DNA of 64,000 nucleotides. Origin: Paraburkholderia bryophila. Its GTDB lineage: Bacteria > Pseudomonadota > Gammaproteobacteria > Burkholderiales > Burkholderiaceae. The stretch is from the NCBI RefSeq assembly GCF_013409255.1, contig NZ_JACCAS010000001.1:4092001-4156000 (forward strand), read 5' to 3'. How positions within the stretch are numbered: position 1 is the first letter of the stretch; the number at the start of each line of letters is the position of its first letter. The notes below the pieces were generated by a model. It saw only the letters and a program-made list of their open reading frames with translations. It searched no databases and had not been told where the DNA came from. The position numbers were made by a program, and so were the translations under genes. Shown here in pieces: positions 25,555-33,035 of this stretch.

Positions 25555-25860
25555 GTGGCGCTGCCCAGAAACCTGCAACGTTTCAGAAAGCAGCTGGAAA
25601 AGTCGCTTGAAGCGGGCGAGCGACTGACCCGCTATGACCGTGCGCTCATTGCCGACCTGACGAAACTTGACGAACAGCTTGGTGATGGCACAGCTCTACC
25701 CGCACTCGCGCGCCTGGCGAACGACCCGATTTTCCGTTCCTCGTCCGCACGTTCACTAGGCCCACGAACTGAGGTTGGACCGCTACCGGTCAAGCGACAT
25801 CAGAACCCCGTCGAGGGAATCTCGGTGTGTCCGACCTGCGGTCGTCCGCTGCACCCCTGA
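25555..25860 (+). CDS. small protein with C-terminal CPxCG zinc ribbon
   Basis: The protein has 101 residues and starts at GTG, with GGAGG four bases upstream. This is preferred over a TTG at 25453 that lies inside the terminator-like hairpin. It has a helical, charged N-terminal part (RFRKQLEKSLEAGERLTRYDRALIADLTKLDEQLG) and a C-terminal EVGPLPVKRHQNP...CPTCGRPLHP. The last part matches the C-terminus of the next gene (EVGPLPVKHCPHCGKAIP), so the two are paralogous or share a tag. It is the first gene of an operon ending in an IS-disrupted membrane protein. The function is unknown. Confidence 0.65.
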   Translation: MALPRNLQRFRKQLEKSLEAGERLTRYDRALIADLTKLDEQLGDGTALPALARLANDPIFRSSSARSLGPRTEVGPLPVKRHQNPVEGISVCPTCGRPLHP

Positions 25861-25920
25861 GGCGAACCCTGCGCGGTCAGCGCCCTACGGCCCCCTGCAT
25901 TGAACGAAGGAGATGCGACC

Positions 25921-26142
25921 ATGCTTCCACCCGAACTTGACAAGCTTCACAATGAGCTCGTGGCCAGCGCGGGACCGACCGTGAATGTCGACCGCGTAGC
26001 GTTGCTGAATGAACTCCTGCGTCTAGGCCCACAGCTTGATGGCGCCGTCCGTAACGGATTCTTACCCCCGGATATTTTCCTGTTTGAAGTGGGACCGCTT
26101 CCCGTCAAACATTGCCCGCATTGTGGAAAGGCCATCCCATGA
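25921..26142 (+). CDS. small protein with C-terminal CPxCG zinc ribbon, second copy
   Basis: The protein has 73 residues from MLPPELDKLHNELVASAGPT. AAGGAG lies 8 bases upstream of this ATG. It ends FEVGPLPVKHCPHCGKAIP, sharing the VGPLPVK and CPxCG elements with the preceding gene. The stop overlaps the next start (ATGA at 26139). One Cys pair alone cannot complete a zinc site, so it may dimerise or pair with its paralogue. The function is unknown. Confidence 0.65.
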   Translation: MLPPELDKLHNELVASAGPTVNVDRVALLNELLRLGPQLDGAVRNGFLPPDIFLFEVGPLPVKHCPHCGKAIP

Positions 26143-26571
26143 GCGAGCCGCCTGACGCCTCCGCCAACGAGCCGCTCGACGGGGACGTTGCGCCGGACCC
26201 GGGCGACCCTCCAGCATCCACATTGAACGCTTCGCCCGACACGCATCTTCCTTACGAGGGCGACGCAGCGCGTGAATCCGACCAGGCGGCCGCTGGAAGG
26301 GAACAGGTCATCCTCCCGGACCCGGGAGCGCAGCAGCACCAGAAGCGCCGCGCTGCAAGCGACGACCGCGGGGGACCGCTTATGGGTCGCCGCACACCTG
26401 TCAGCTACGTCTCCGGTCTATACAGCCCGCGTCAAGGAAAGCGAAAAACAACGCCACCTGCCGCCGGCACGACAGCGCAAGCTCGTGCTGCCCGTACGCA
26501 TCGCGCCATCGACGTCGGCGCAATTCATGACCGTAACGATGCAGGTGATGCTGGTGACATCGGGCAAATGA
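26139..26571 (+). pseudogene. acidic/Pro-rich protein gene with an apparent frame change
   Basis: The gene starts at the ATGA overlap with the zinc-ribbon gene (MSEPPDASANEPLDGDVAPD). From about 26340 the high third-position GC moves to another phase, which reads LWVAAHLSATSPVYTARVKE, SEKQRHLPPARQRKLVLPVR and ends VTSGK-stop at 26571. That stop overlaps the ATG of the next gene, a strong sign that it is the true 3' end. The original frame stays open as well, so a single long fusion frame cannot be excluded. The family is unknown. Confidence 0.4.
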
Positions 26572-26691
26572 CAATGCCAATTCAAGGCGCACCCGCAATA
26601 TGCGCCTTCGTGGTCCAGGAGCATCCGACAAAGCGTTCGCGGCTTCTATTTTCGCCCAATCCCAACTTCAGAGGGCGCACCATTCCCCTAG

Positions 26692-28043
26692 CAGGCTGTT
26701 GAAAAGCGCCCCGTCATGAAGACGGGAGCAGTGTTCACGAGGCTTCCAAATGCGATGTGCTGCTGAATTGCGGGTTCGCACGGTGGTTTTTGTAGGCAAT
26801 GCGCGTGCGCGCAGGCGGCGCGCCGTGCATTCGCCATGCCGTGGCGGCTCATCGCGTCGCTCCTTGCGGCACCACACCTGGCATTCGCGCCATGCGGGTC
26901 AGATTGCTCGCAACCATCGTCAGCTTGAAGTGCTGGTCGACTCGCCGGATGCCGCGATAGACCGTCTGCCGGATCCGACCGACGGTTTTACCCCAGCCGA
27001 AGTGCTCCTCGATACGCTTGCGGATGATCTGACTGGTCCGGTAGCCCGCATGCCGCGAAGTGCGCCCGTCGATTGCGCTGCCGCCCGAACGCTCATCGTT
27101 GCGCGCGACATGCGGTGTCACGTTGCGAGCGCGGCAATCGTTCACGAAGTCACGGGTGTCATACGCCTTGTCGGCACCGACTGTCTTCGCATGAGCGCCT
27201 GGCACGCAATCGAGCAATCGCAACGCGCTGGCCCGCTCGGCGAAACCATCCGCGTGACTAACCACGGCACCGACCACCAGCCCTGAGCGATTCTCCATCA
27301 GGATGTGCCCGTGGTAGCACAGGATGGCCGGGCTTTTGTGGCTCTTCTTGAACAATCGCGCCTCCGGATCAGTAGTCGACTCGTGCGTGGCATTGCTACG
27401 TCGCTCGCCTCTCCAGTCAGTATCGGCGTTGCGGCCACCGCCGGCGGGCGGACCATCCTCCGGGCCGTCCTTGCGGCGGAAGCTCTTGTGACTGGCCCAC
27501 GCCTGAATCAGCGTGCCGTCCACCGAGAAATGGTCCCTCGACAACAAGCCCCGTTTGTCCGCCAGGCTCATGACTTCGGTGAAGAACGCTTCCACGACTT
27601 CATGCTCCAGCAACCGGTCTCGGTTCTTCGAGAACACCGAGTGGTCCCACACGGCGTCCTCAATCGCCAGCCCGACGAACCAGCGGAACAGCAGGTTGTA
27701 GCGCATCTGCTCCATCAGCATGCGCTCGCTGCGCACCGAGTAGAACACCTGCAACAGCAGCGCTCGCATCAGCTTCTCAGGTGCAATCGAGGCACGGCCA
27801 GTGTCCGCGTAGATGACGCTGAACAGCCCGTTGAGCCGTTTCAACGCATCATTCACCAGCACCCGGATCGGTCGCAACGGGTGATCTGCCGGGACGAAGT
27901 CCTCCAGCTTGACCGTCGTGAACAGGGTTTCCTGCATCTCATCCATTCCGCGCATCGCATCCGCTGCCAAAGATCATGAACACGATATCCATAACGCCCG
28001 TCCCTCAAACCCCGCTTACACGGGACCAAAATTCAACAGCCTG
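26692..28043 (-). mobile_element. IS5-superfamily insertion sequence, 1352 bp, complete
   Basis: The ends are perfect 12-bp inverted repeats (CAGGCTGTTGAA at 26692 and its complement ending at 28043), flanked on both sides by CTAG (26688-26691 and 28044-28047). A 4-bp YTAR duplication is the habit of the IS5 group. One transposase gene fills it. The intact ends, intact transposase and undecayed duplication suggest a recent insertion. Confidence 0.92.
26849..27970 (-). CDS. IS5/IS1182-like DDE transposase
   Basis: The protein has 373 residues. The N-terminal part has FVPADHPLRPIRVLVNDAL, then RALLLQVFYSVRSERMLMEQ and NLLFRWFVGL. The DDE residues are in DHFSVDGTLIQAW (D), VGADKAYDTRDF (D) and RKRIEEHFGWGKT (E, the Y-2-R-3-E-6-K like signature of IS5 relatives). 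The transposase is full length and intact, so the element is probably active. It lies on the strand opposite to the gene it disrupts. Confidence 0.92.
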   Translation of the reverse strand: MAADAMRGMDEMQETLFTTVKLEDFVPADHPLRPIRVLVNDALKRLNGLFSVIYADTGRASIAPEKLMRALLLQVFYSVRSERMLMEQMRYNLLFRWFVGLAIEDAVWDHSVFSKNRDRLLEHEVVEAFFTEVMSLADKRGLLSRDHFSVDGTLIQAWASHKSFRRKDGPEDGPPAGGGRNADTDWRGERRSNATHESTTDPEARLFKKSHKSPAILCYHGHILMENRSGLVVGAVVSHADGFAERASALRLLDCVPGAHAKTVGADKAYDTRDFVNDCRARNVTPHVARNDERSGGSAIDGRTSRHAGYRTSQIIRKRIEEHFGWGKTVGRIRQTVYRGIRRVDQHFKLTMVASNLTRMARMPGVVPQGATR

Positions 28044-28871
28044 CTAGAGCAGGGTGAGTTACAACGAGCCTTCGACGTTACCCTGAACGTCGTACGCGCC
28101 GCCACCCACGACGAAGGCACCTTCCGCGACGATTTTGAACGCCTGCTGAACTACGCGCTGGTTATCTTTGGCGACAGCCCCGCGATGATGAGTTACGGCA
28201 CAAAGTGGCTGGCGGACTTCCGGCAGGAGGTCCTTGACCGCGAGGGGCCTGCCATCAAGGACAAATATCTCCGGGACCTCGCCCGCGTGGCCTCGGTTGC
28301 GAGCGGCGGGCTACTTTTCATCGGTGTGGTCGTCCAACTGATAACCACGGTTTATCTTCGCGAGCTGGCGCCGTCCACGACCAACACGACCATCGCTCTG
28401 TCCGACAAGGTATCGTTCGACCTCTACACGGCACCCTTTCACATCGGCGTGGTACTGGCGGCCACCATGTGGGGTATCTGGTTGTCACGTTTCTGGAGTT
28501 GCTCGACGCTGGAATTCACGCAACTCAACATTATCGAAGCAGACATGCTCAAGCCATGGTCCCGCTTTCTCGGCTACGGTGTGACGGCCTTTTTTGCGAT
28601 GCTGATTCTCCTCTCCGGCGTCGTCAGCTTCAATCTTGGTACGTTTTCCGCATTGCATGTTGGCGACAACATCGTGGTTGCACTCGTCGTAGGACTGGCA
28701 CTTGGATTTCTTGACAAGGCGCTACCGGATTTCATCCGACGTCCGCTGGAGGCGGCCATGTCCGGCCAGCAGAAAAAGCCCGCGGCACACGCCGGCGCCG
28801 CGCACTCAGTTGAACATCACGACAGCACCTGAAGATGCGGCGGAACGTTCGTGGCACTGCCTTGATGCGGC

Positions 28872-29057
28872 TTACGTTGTTGCCACACTGAATTTCCTTG
28901 AATGGTAGTCGGCAACAGTCCGGTTCAGGTCTTCTGACGTGTTCATGACGAACGGACCGCACGCGACGATGGGCTCGTCAATCGGTTCAGCATGTCGAAA
29001 CAGGACACGAGGAGTGTCATCGGCCACGTGCTCCAGCGTGAGGGTTCGGCTTGCCAT
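28872..29057 (-). pseudogene. pirin C-terminal fragment
   Basis: The frame reads TLTLEHVADDTPRVLFRHAE, PIDEPIVACGPFVMNTSEDL, NRTVADYHSRKF. The segment (E)P(I/V)xxxGPFVMNTxxE and the following DYxxxxF are the conserved end of pirin-family cupins. Only about 60 of about 280 residues are present and no N-terminal cupin is found upstream, so this is a remnant. The ATG at 29057 is probably fortuitous. Confidence 0.7.
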
Positions 29058-29574
29058 TGGATACTGGCTCCCTCATTTGGTGCTGGTGGTCTCGGCGACA
29101 CGTGACTAGAAATTGCGCCGACCGGTCGCAGTTGGGAATTGCGAAGCAGATGTGTAAGGGCCGCATCAGGTAGCGCGAATTGTGGTTCGACTCTGTGCCG
29201 CGGCGTGAGCGGCAGCCCGGAACCCGTTACAAGGCATGTGTCGGGCGCGTTAAGCCGCTCCTTCACGTTAATCGGCTGCAGTACGCTCATCCTAGGATAT
29301 CGCAGGTGCCCTGGCTCAGACGGGAAAGAGGACTTGGAACAGCAAAAGATGGGGCGGGGGGCGACATGCTTGAGGCGCGGAAACCGTGAAGATGGCAAGG
29401 CGAGTTCTCGTGACCTTGCCCTCTCAGTTACGACTTGGCGGAGAGACATAAACCTGCGCCAGCCGGCGCGTCAACCGCTTAATCCGAGTTCCCTTCACCG
29501 CCCATCGTCCCCCTGTTTAGCAGACTGCCAGCTCCCAGCAGGGTTGCATAACCGACGTCACCACCGACGCGGAG
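29058..29574. other. no supported gene
   Basis: Overlapping frames on both strands have weak codon bias and no family match. It is likely decayed sequence around the pirin remnant. Confidence 0.35.
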
Positions 29575-29841
29575 GTGGCGGCACGAGACGCGCAGATTCC
29601 TGACGCCAGTTTCGTTCGGTTGCGCCGAACGATGGACCGCGTTGCTTGCGCGCAATCGCTGCTGGAATCAATGAGGGTGGAGAGCGTGGGGGGCGAAAGG
29701 CGGTCAGGCGGCGCGGAGCGCGGCAAGATGGCAAAGTGCGCCGAAGCGAGGGTGCGAATGCGGATGGGGGATGCGGTGGAGTTGCTGGCAAGGGAGGTGC
29801 GGCCGGAAGACTTTCCAGTCGGGACGGTGGCGAGGCTATGA
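29575..29841 (+). CDS. possible hypothetical protein
   Basis: The frame of 88 codons starts at GTG and has strong third-position GC (DASFVRLRRTMDRVACAQSL, MGDAVELLAREVRPEDFPVG). It is unrecognised and has no clear ribosome-binding site, and the minus strand carries an overlapping frame. The frame is open upstream to a TAG at about 29518. Confidence 0.3.
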   Translation: MAARDAQIPDASFVRLRRTMDRVACAQSLLESMRVESVGGERRSGGAERGKMAKCAEARVRMRMGDAVELLAREVRPEDFPVGTVARL

Positions 29842-30033
29842 GCATTCACATTGAATGCTAAGAACGAGGTGATGGTTTTAAATAATCGCATAACATCTAG
29901 AGCCAGAGGGCGAACTGCCCGCAGGCCCCCGACGCGCGACAGGGGCGGACCATAAGCCTCGCTGAAATTGAACGCGTAACTGAGGGCTTGGGGGTTGATG
30001 CCAGCGAACCATCTCTATCCAGCTGGCATAGGC

Positions 30034-31506
30034 CTAAACCGTTGCCGTCTTTGTTAAAAACTTAATATCCACAAAATCGCGCCAAGCTTCGAGCGCGACG
30101 TCTAAGTCACCTACAATTTTTTCGCCAAGGTCTTTCGACACCGTCAAAATAATCTTTCCATCGTCACAAGATAGTCCCACATCAATTCCCTGCACAGGCG
30201 AACGTGTACGCGAATCGTAAACAAAGTAGCGGTCCCAGTCTTGAATACAATCAACCAAGATACCAAGGTAGGTAAGTGGCTCTTCTTGTAGCGACAATTT
30301 ACCGCCCACTACGCCAGGACTCCACGCCCCCTTCCGTTGCTGAATATTGTGCAGCGCTGCAGAGGCAGACGCCCAAATCAGTCCTTTCCACCAATACTCA
30401 TAGTCGTATCTGACTGCGACGTCTCCTTCTCGAACCTCTAATCGAGTGGCGGTAGACTTCGCAGAGTACTCGCTATTGTCGTCATTTAATTTATCAAAAT
30501 TCGCAAAAAGGTTATAAAAGAATGTTGCGATTTTAAGCTGTAGCAAGCCACTACAGACGCCATGGTCCAATACTCGAATATCGAAACCAGGCATTCCTTT
30601 CGTAACGTATTGTAAGAACGCTTTCTCGAGTTTTGTGATACGGTGCGCCGCATCCTCTTGACCAAACTCATTGAAATGCGCTCTCCACAAATCGAACGCG
30701 TCGCTAGGAAGTCGAAGTTCTTTGGGTTTCTTTCGCTGACGTTGGCCTCTGGCCGTCACGCGCAGCTCTTCCGAAACCCTGCTCGATAAGTTATCTAAGG
30801 ACCCAAGTGAGCGCAAATAAATCGCAATTCGAGACAAGGATGCTTCTCGAGGTAACTCGGGCATCTCAATAAGTTCACGTAATTTTTTTTGCGAATGCGT
30901 CGAAGTCTCGCCCGTTTCAATCCAAAACGCCATGTTGAAATATTCATCAGCAGTTTTCAACCCAATTTCTGCCTGGGCACTTTGGTTTCCAGTTTCCATG
31001 TTCGTTATCGAACCTTCAAATAGGTAGCCGATGTCATGAAGTAAACTGGTGTATTGCCAGGCATGGCCGAAGAACTGTTCATATGAAAATTTCTCTGGAG
31101 CTTCAGAATCCCATTCTCGCTTCTCGATGGCACCATTGATTGCAGTCTTGATTCCTTGCGAGTGAGCGTAAAAGAACCATCCCAGAAGCCAGTTGTTAAG
31201 TGTGTGTGCTGTATGGTCACGCTGCTTCTGATAATCCATGCCGCGCGTCGCCTCTCGCTTCCAAACACCTTCCCGAAACATTTCGAAGTCCTCGAGGTCT
31301 GCGATTTTCAATATTCGATGGGTACAGTCCAACGCTTTATTTACCCTGACCTGGTCCATCGTCGAACGTAAGAATAGCTGCAGTTCATCTTGAAGAGTGG
31401 GAAGCGGTTCTTGCTCTTCATTTTTCTTTTCCAGAGCTACATAGTCGGCCAAGCCTGTTCCGCTCTTTCCCACAAAATCAAGTAGCGTTTCGATTGCGTT
31501 AGGCAT
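30034..31506 (-). CDS. HD-domain phosphohydrolase-like protein
   Basis: The protein has 490 residues. HD-superfamily metal ligands are visible: RDHTAHTLNNWLLGWF (H98, H101), SLLHDIGYLFEG (H157, D158), a late VLDHGVCSGLL (D314, H315) and SAALHNIQ (about H382). Such proteins cleave phosphoester bonds, often in nucleotides. The gene is clearly more AT-rich than its neighbours, a sign of transfer. Its start overlaps by 8 bases the end of a papain-like peptidase gene, so the two form an operon. The pairing resembles two-gene immunity or toxin modules, but I know no described system of this composition. Confidence 0.7.
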   Translation of the reverse strand: MPNAIETLLDFVGKSGTGLADYVALEKKNEEQEPLPTLQDELQLFLRSTMDQVRVNKALDCTHRILKIADLEDFEMFREGVWKREATRGMDYQKQRDHTAHTLNNWLLGWFFYAHSQGIKTAINGAIEKREWDSEAPEKFSYEQFFGHAWQYTSLLHDIGYLFEGSITNMETGNQSAQAEIGLKTADEYFNMAFWIETGETSTHSQKKLRELIEMPELPREASLSRIAIYLRSLGSLDNLSSRVSEELRVTARGQRQRKKPKELRLPSDAFDLWRAHFNEFGQEDAAHRITKLEKAFLQYVTKGMPGFDIRVLDHGVCSGLLQLKIATFFYNLFANFDKLNDDNSEYSAKSTATRLEVREGDVAVRYDYEYWWKGLIWASASAALHNIQQRKGAWSPGVVGGKLSLQEEPLTYLGILVDCIQDWDRYFVYDSRTRSPVQGIDVGLSCDDGKIILTVSKDLGEKIVGDLDVALEAWRDFVDIKFLTKTATV

Positions 31507-32062
31507 AGTGTGTATTGAGCCGAAATTCCAAAATATAAATTGGATGGGTCGAATCTATCGCCCATGGCGAACCTTCCACATGCAAAAGTCCCCTCTTCGC
31601 CGCCTGACAGCTTGGAATCCACGCATTGAATGCCGCGTTCACTTTCGGTCGCTTCGCAAGTGAGTCAATAATTCCCACCCCTTGGGACGACGCGTGGGTT
31701 ACCACGAATGCATGATGTGCCACGACCCTTTGTCTTAACAATTCACAGTTGGCTGTTACTAGCACGGCAGGTTGACTTTCAAGTCTTCGTTGCAATATTG
31801 AACCCAGGGCTGCGACTGAGTGCACCCGACATTTTTTCACCTCAACCTTGATGTCTCCGACCACAGTTTCGAGCGTTTGTCGAAGTGTCTCGTGGTCAGG
31901 CGGCCGCCAGCCTCGACGACGCGCTCCGAATATACGCATAGCAACCGGCTTTGACGTTGGGATACCCCACAACGACAAAGTTACGGCCGCCGAATACACG
32001 GCGCAGAAGTTCGACCTAATCTGTTGCTTTATAAACGCGCCACGCGCGTCAGTGCTTGGCAA
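31499..32062 (-). CDS. papain-like (C39-type) cysteine peptidase
   Basis: The protein has about 187 residues. A Q-x5-C motif (IKQQIRSNFCAVYSAAVTL) and a later HHAFVVTHASSQGVGIIDS supply the Gln, Cys, His and Asp of the C39/papain fold (Q14, C20, H116 or H117, D133 from the start used here). There is no signal peptide or ABC domain, so it is not a bacteriocin exporter. The start TTG at 32062 has GGAG six bases upstream; another TTG at 32107 is possible. Both overlap the end of the histone-like gene. It overlaps the HD-domain gene downstream and may cleave that protein or a target it modifies (inference). Confidence 0.6.
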   Translation of the reverse strand: MPSTDARGAFIKQQIRSNFCAVYSAAVTLSLWGIPTSKPVAMRIFGARRRGWRPPDHETLRQTLETVVGDIKVEVKKCRVHSVAALGSILQRRLESQPAVLVTANCELLRQRVVAHHAFVVTHASSQGVGIIDSLAKRPKVNAAFNAWIPSCQAAKRGLLHVEGSPWAIDSTHPIYILEFRLNTHYA

Positions 32063-32225
32063 GCGCTGCTCCGAAGCCGCCGATACCCATGGCCCTTTTC
32101 GCCGCAACTTTCTTTGCAGGCGCAGCTTTTTTAGCAGCGACCTTCTTGGCCGGCGCGGCTTTTTTAGCAGGAGCAGCCTTCTTCGCCGCGACTTTTTTTA
32201 CGGCCGCTTTTTTTGCAACTGTCAT
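32049..32225 (-). CDS. small histone H1-like protein (KKAAPAKK repeats)
   Basis: The protein has 58 residues: MTVAKKAAVKKVAAKKAAPA followed by further KKAAPAKK units and a neutral end MGIGGFGAALAKH. Repeats of this kind bind DNA without sequence specificity and occur in Burkholderia and Chlamydia H1-like proteins. AAGGA lies 6-7 bases before the ATG. It is the first gene upstream of, and slightly overlapping, the peptidase-HD pair. It may belong to the same transcript or be an independent nucleoid gene. Confidence 0.7.
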   Translation of the reverse strand: MTVAKKAAVKKVAAKKAAPAKKAAPAKKVAAKKAAPAKKVAAKRAMGIGGFGAALAKH

Positions 32226-32709
32226 GGTCGTCCTTAGTTTGCGAATAACACTACCTACGGGAGAGGTATCCTCATGGGCCCAAAATTGAAGCGTTAGAAC
32301 TCTCGCCACCGATGCAACTGCGCTTTTCTCCTGCAAGAATAATGGACGAAAAAGTGTGCTAATACAATCCTACCCGCGGTTCTCACTTCTGCGCACTTTA
32401 TCCGCATCGGCGAGCGCCCGCGAAGACAAAAAACCGGTCGTGATTCCAGCCAAATTCAAACGGGTCGGGGGCGAGAGATGCTTCGATGCATCGCAATCTC
32501 TCAGCATCCACCTCTTCTCACACGGTTCGCTGAAGACAGGCAGTACTCGAATTCCTTGACGTGCCGGCAGAAGCGATGCAGCCGCCCTGTCTAGTCGTCA
32601 ACGCCAAGATATTCGCGCGAAAGCCCGAAGCCGGCAAACGAGAATGGCTAGAATTATGCGCCTTGAGTTGTTTCGCGAGAATTTTGGAGATTGTCGTCGA
32701 ACGTGAGCT
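32226..32709. other. no supported gene
   Basis: This is the space between the histone-like gene and the remnant CD-NTase. A minus-strand stretch (KLTFDDNLQNSRETTQGA, stop) continues weakly from the remnant but cannot be assigned. It probably also holds the histone-like gene promoter. Confidence 0.35.
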
Positions 32710-33020
32710 TCACGAGATGGTGTACGTGTTGCGGATTGCATTCTTGACATGTGCTAGCAAGGCCGATTGCCCGTTTCCGACATGTCCATGAAATCGTTCA
32801 TAGAGTACGTACGGCAGCTCGTACAGTAGGTCAACGGTATTGCGGTATTTCGGCCGTACGACCCGACGTAGAACCTATATGCAGTCTTCGAGTCGAGTCC
32901 ACGCAGGTCGGCGTTTAGTCGACCGACGATGCGCCCCGTTCTGTACGCGACTGAAGAGTGCTTGTCGCTGCTAATCCGAAGCGATTTGCAAAAGTCCGAA
33001 AACCACTCCCCGACACCCAT
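32710..33020 (-). pseudogene. degenerate second CD-NTase (SMODS nucleotidyltransferase) gene
   Basis: From ATG 33020 the frame reads VAYRTGRIVGRLNADLRGLD, then YRFYVGSYGRNTAI, matching the helix and GS active-site motif of the intact CD-NTase upstream (ITTRLNKNFYNADS, LQVGSYGRHTAI). After that, a small deletion shifts the frame, and the match continues in another phase as VDLLYELPYVLYERFHGHVGNGQSALL (intact copy: LDMLFELPWELYER...GNGPSQLL) until TGA at 32710. The first catalytic Asp segment (SDLD) is lost. It lies 15 bases after the intact gene, on the same strand. It is not a recent duplicate, since identity is moderate. Confidence 0.75.
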
Positions 33021-33035
33021 AGCCGATGCTCCTGA

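Larger units (their letters stand above)
26568..28832 (+). pseudogene. four-helix membrane protein gene split by an insertion sequence
   Basis: Removing the IS (26692-28043) and one CTAG copy joins MTMPIQGAPAICAFVV...RTIPL to EQGELQRAFDVTLNVV in frame, giving about 302 residues. The 3' part has a helical cytoplasmic domain (TFRDDFERLLNYALVIFGDS), then four hydrophobic segments (SGGLLFIGVVVQLITTVYL; IGVVLAATMWGIWL; FFAMLILLSGVVSF; IVVALVVGLALGFL) and an Ala/His-rich tail. It would close the operon of two CPxCG proteins. The insertion leaves only the first 40 residues attached to the promoter, so the protein is inactivated. The family is unrecognised. Confidence 0.7.

Noticed and set aside
27305..27979. 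224-codon plus-strand frame opposite the transposase
   Set aside because: It is antisense to a clear DDE transposase and has no independent support.
28943..29449. 168-codon minus-strand frame upstream of the pirin remnant
   Set aside because: Codon bias is weak, there is no family resemblance, and it overlaps the pirin frame in another phase.
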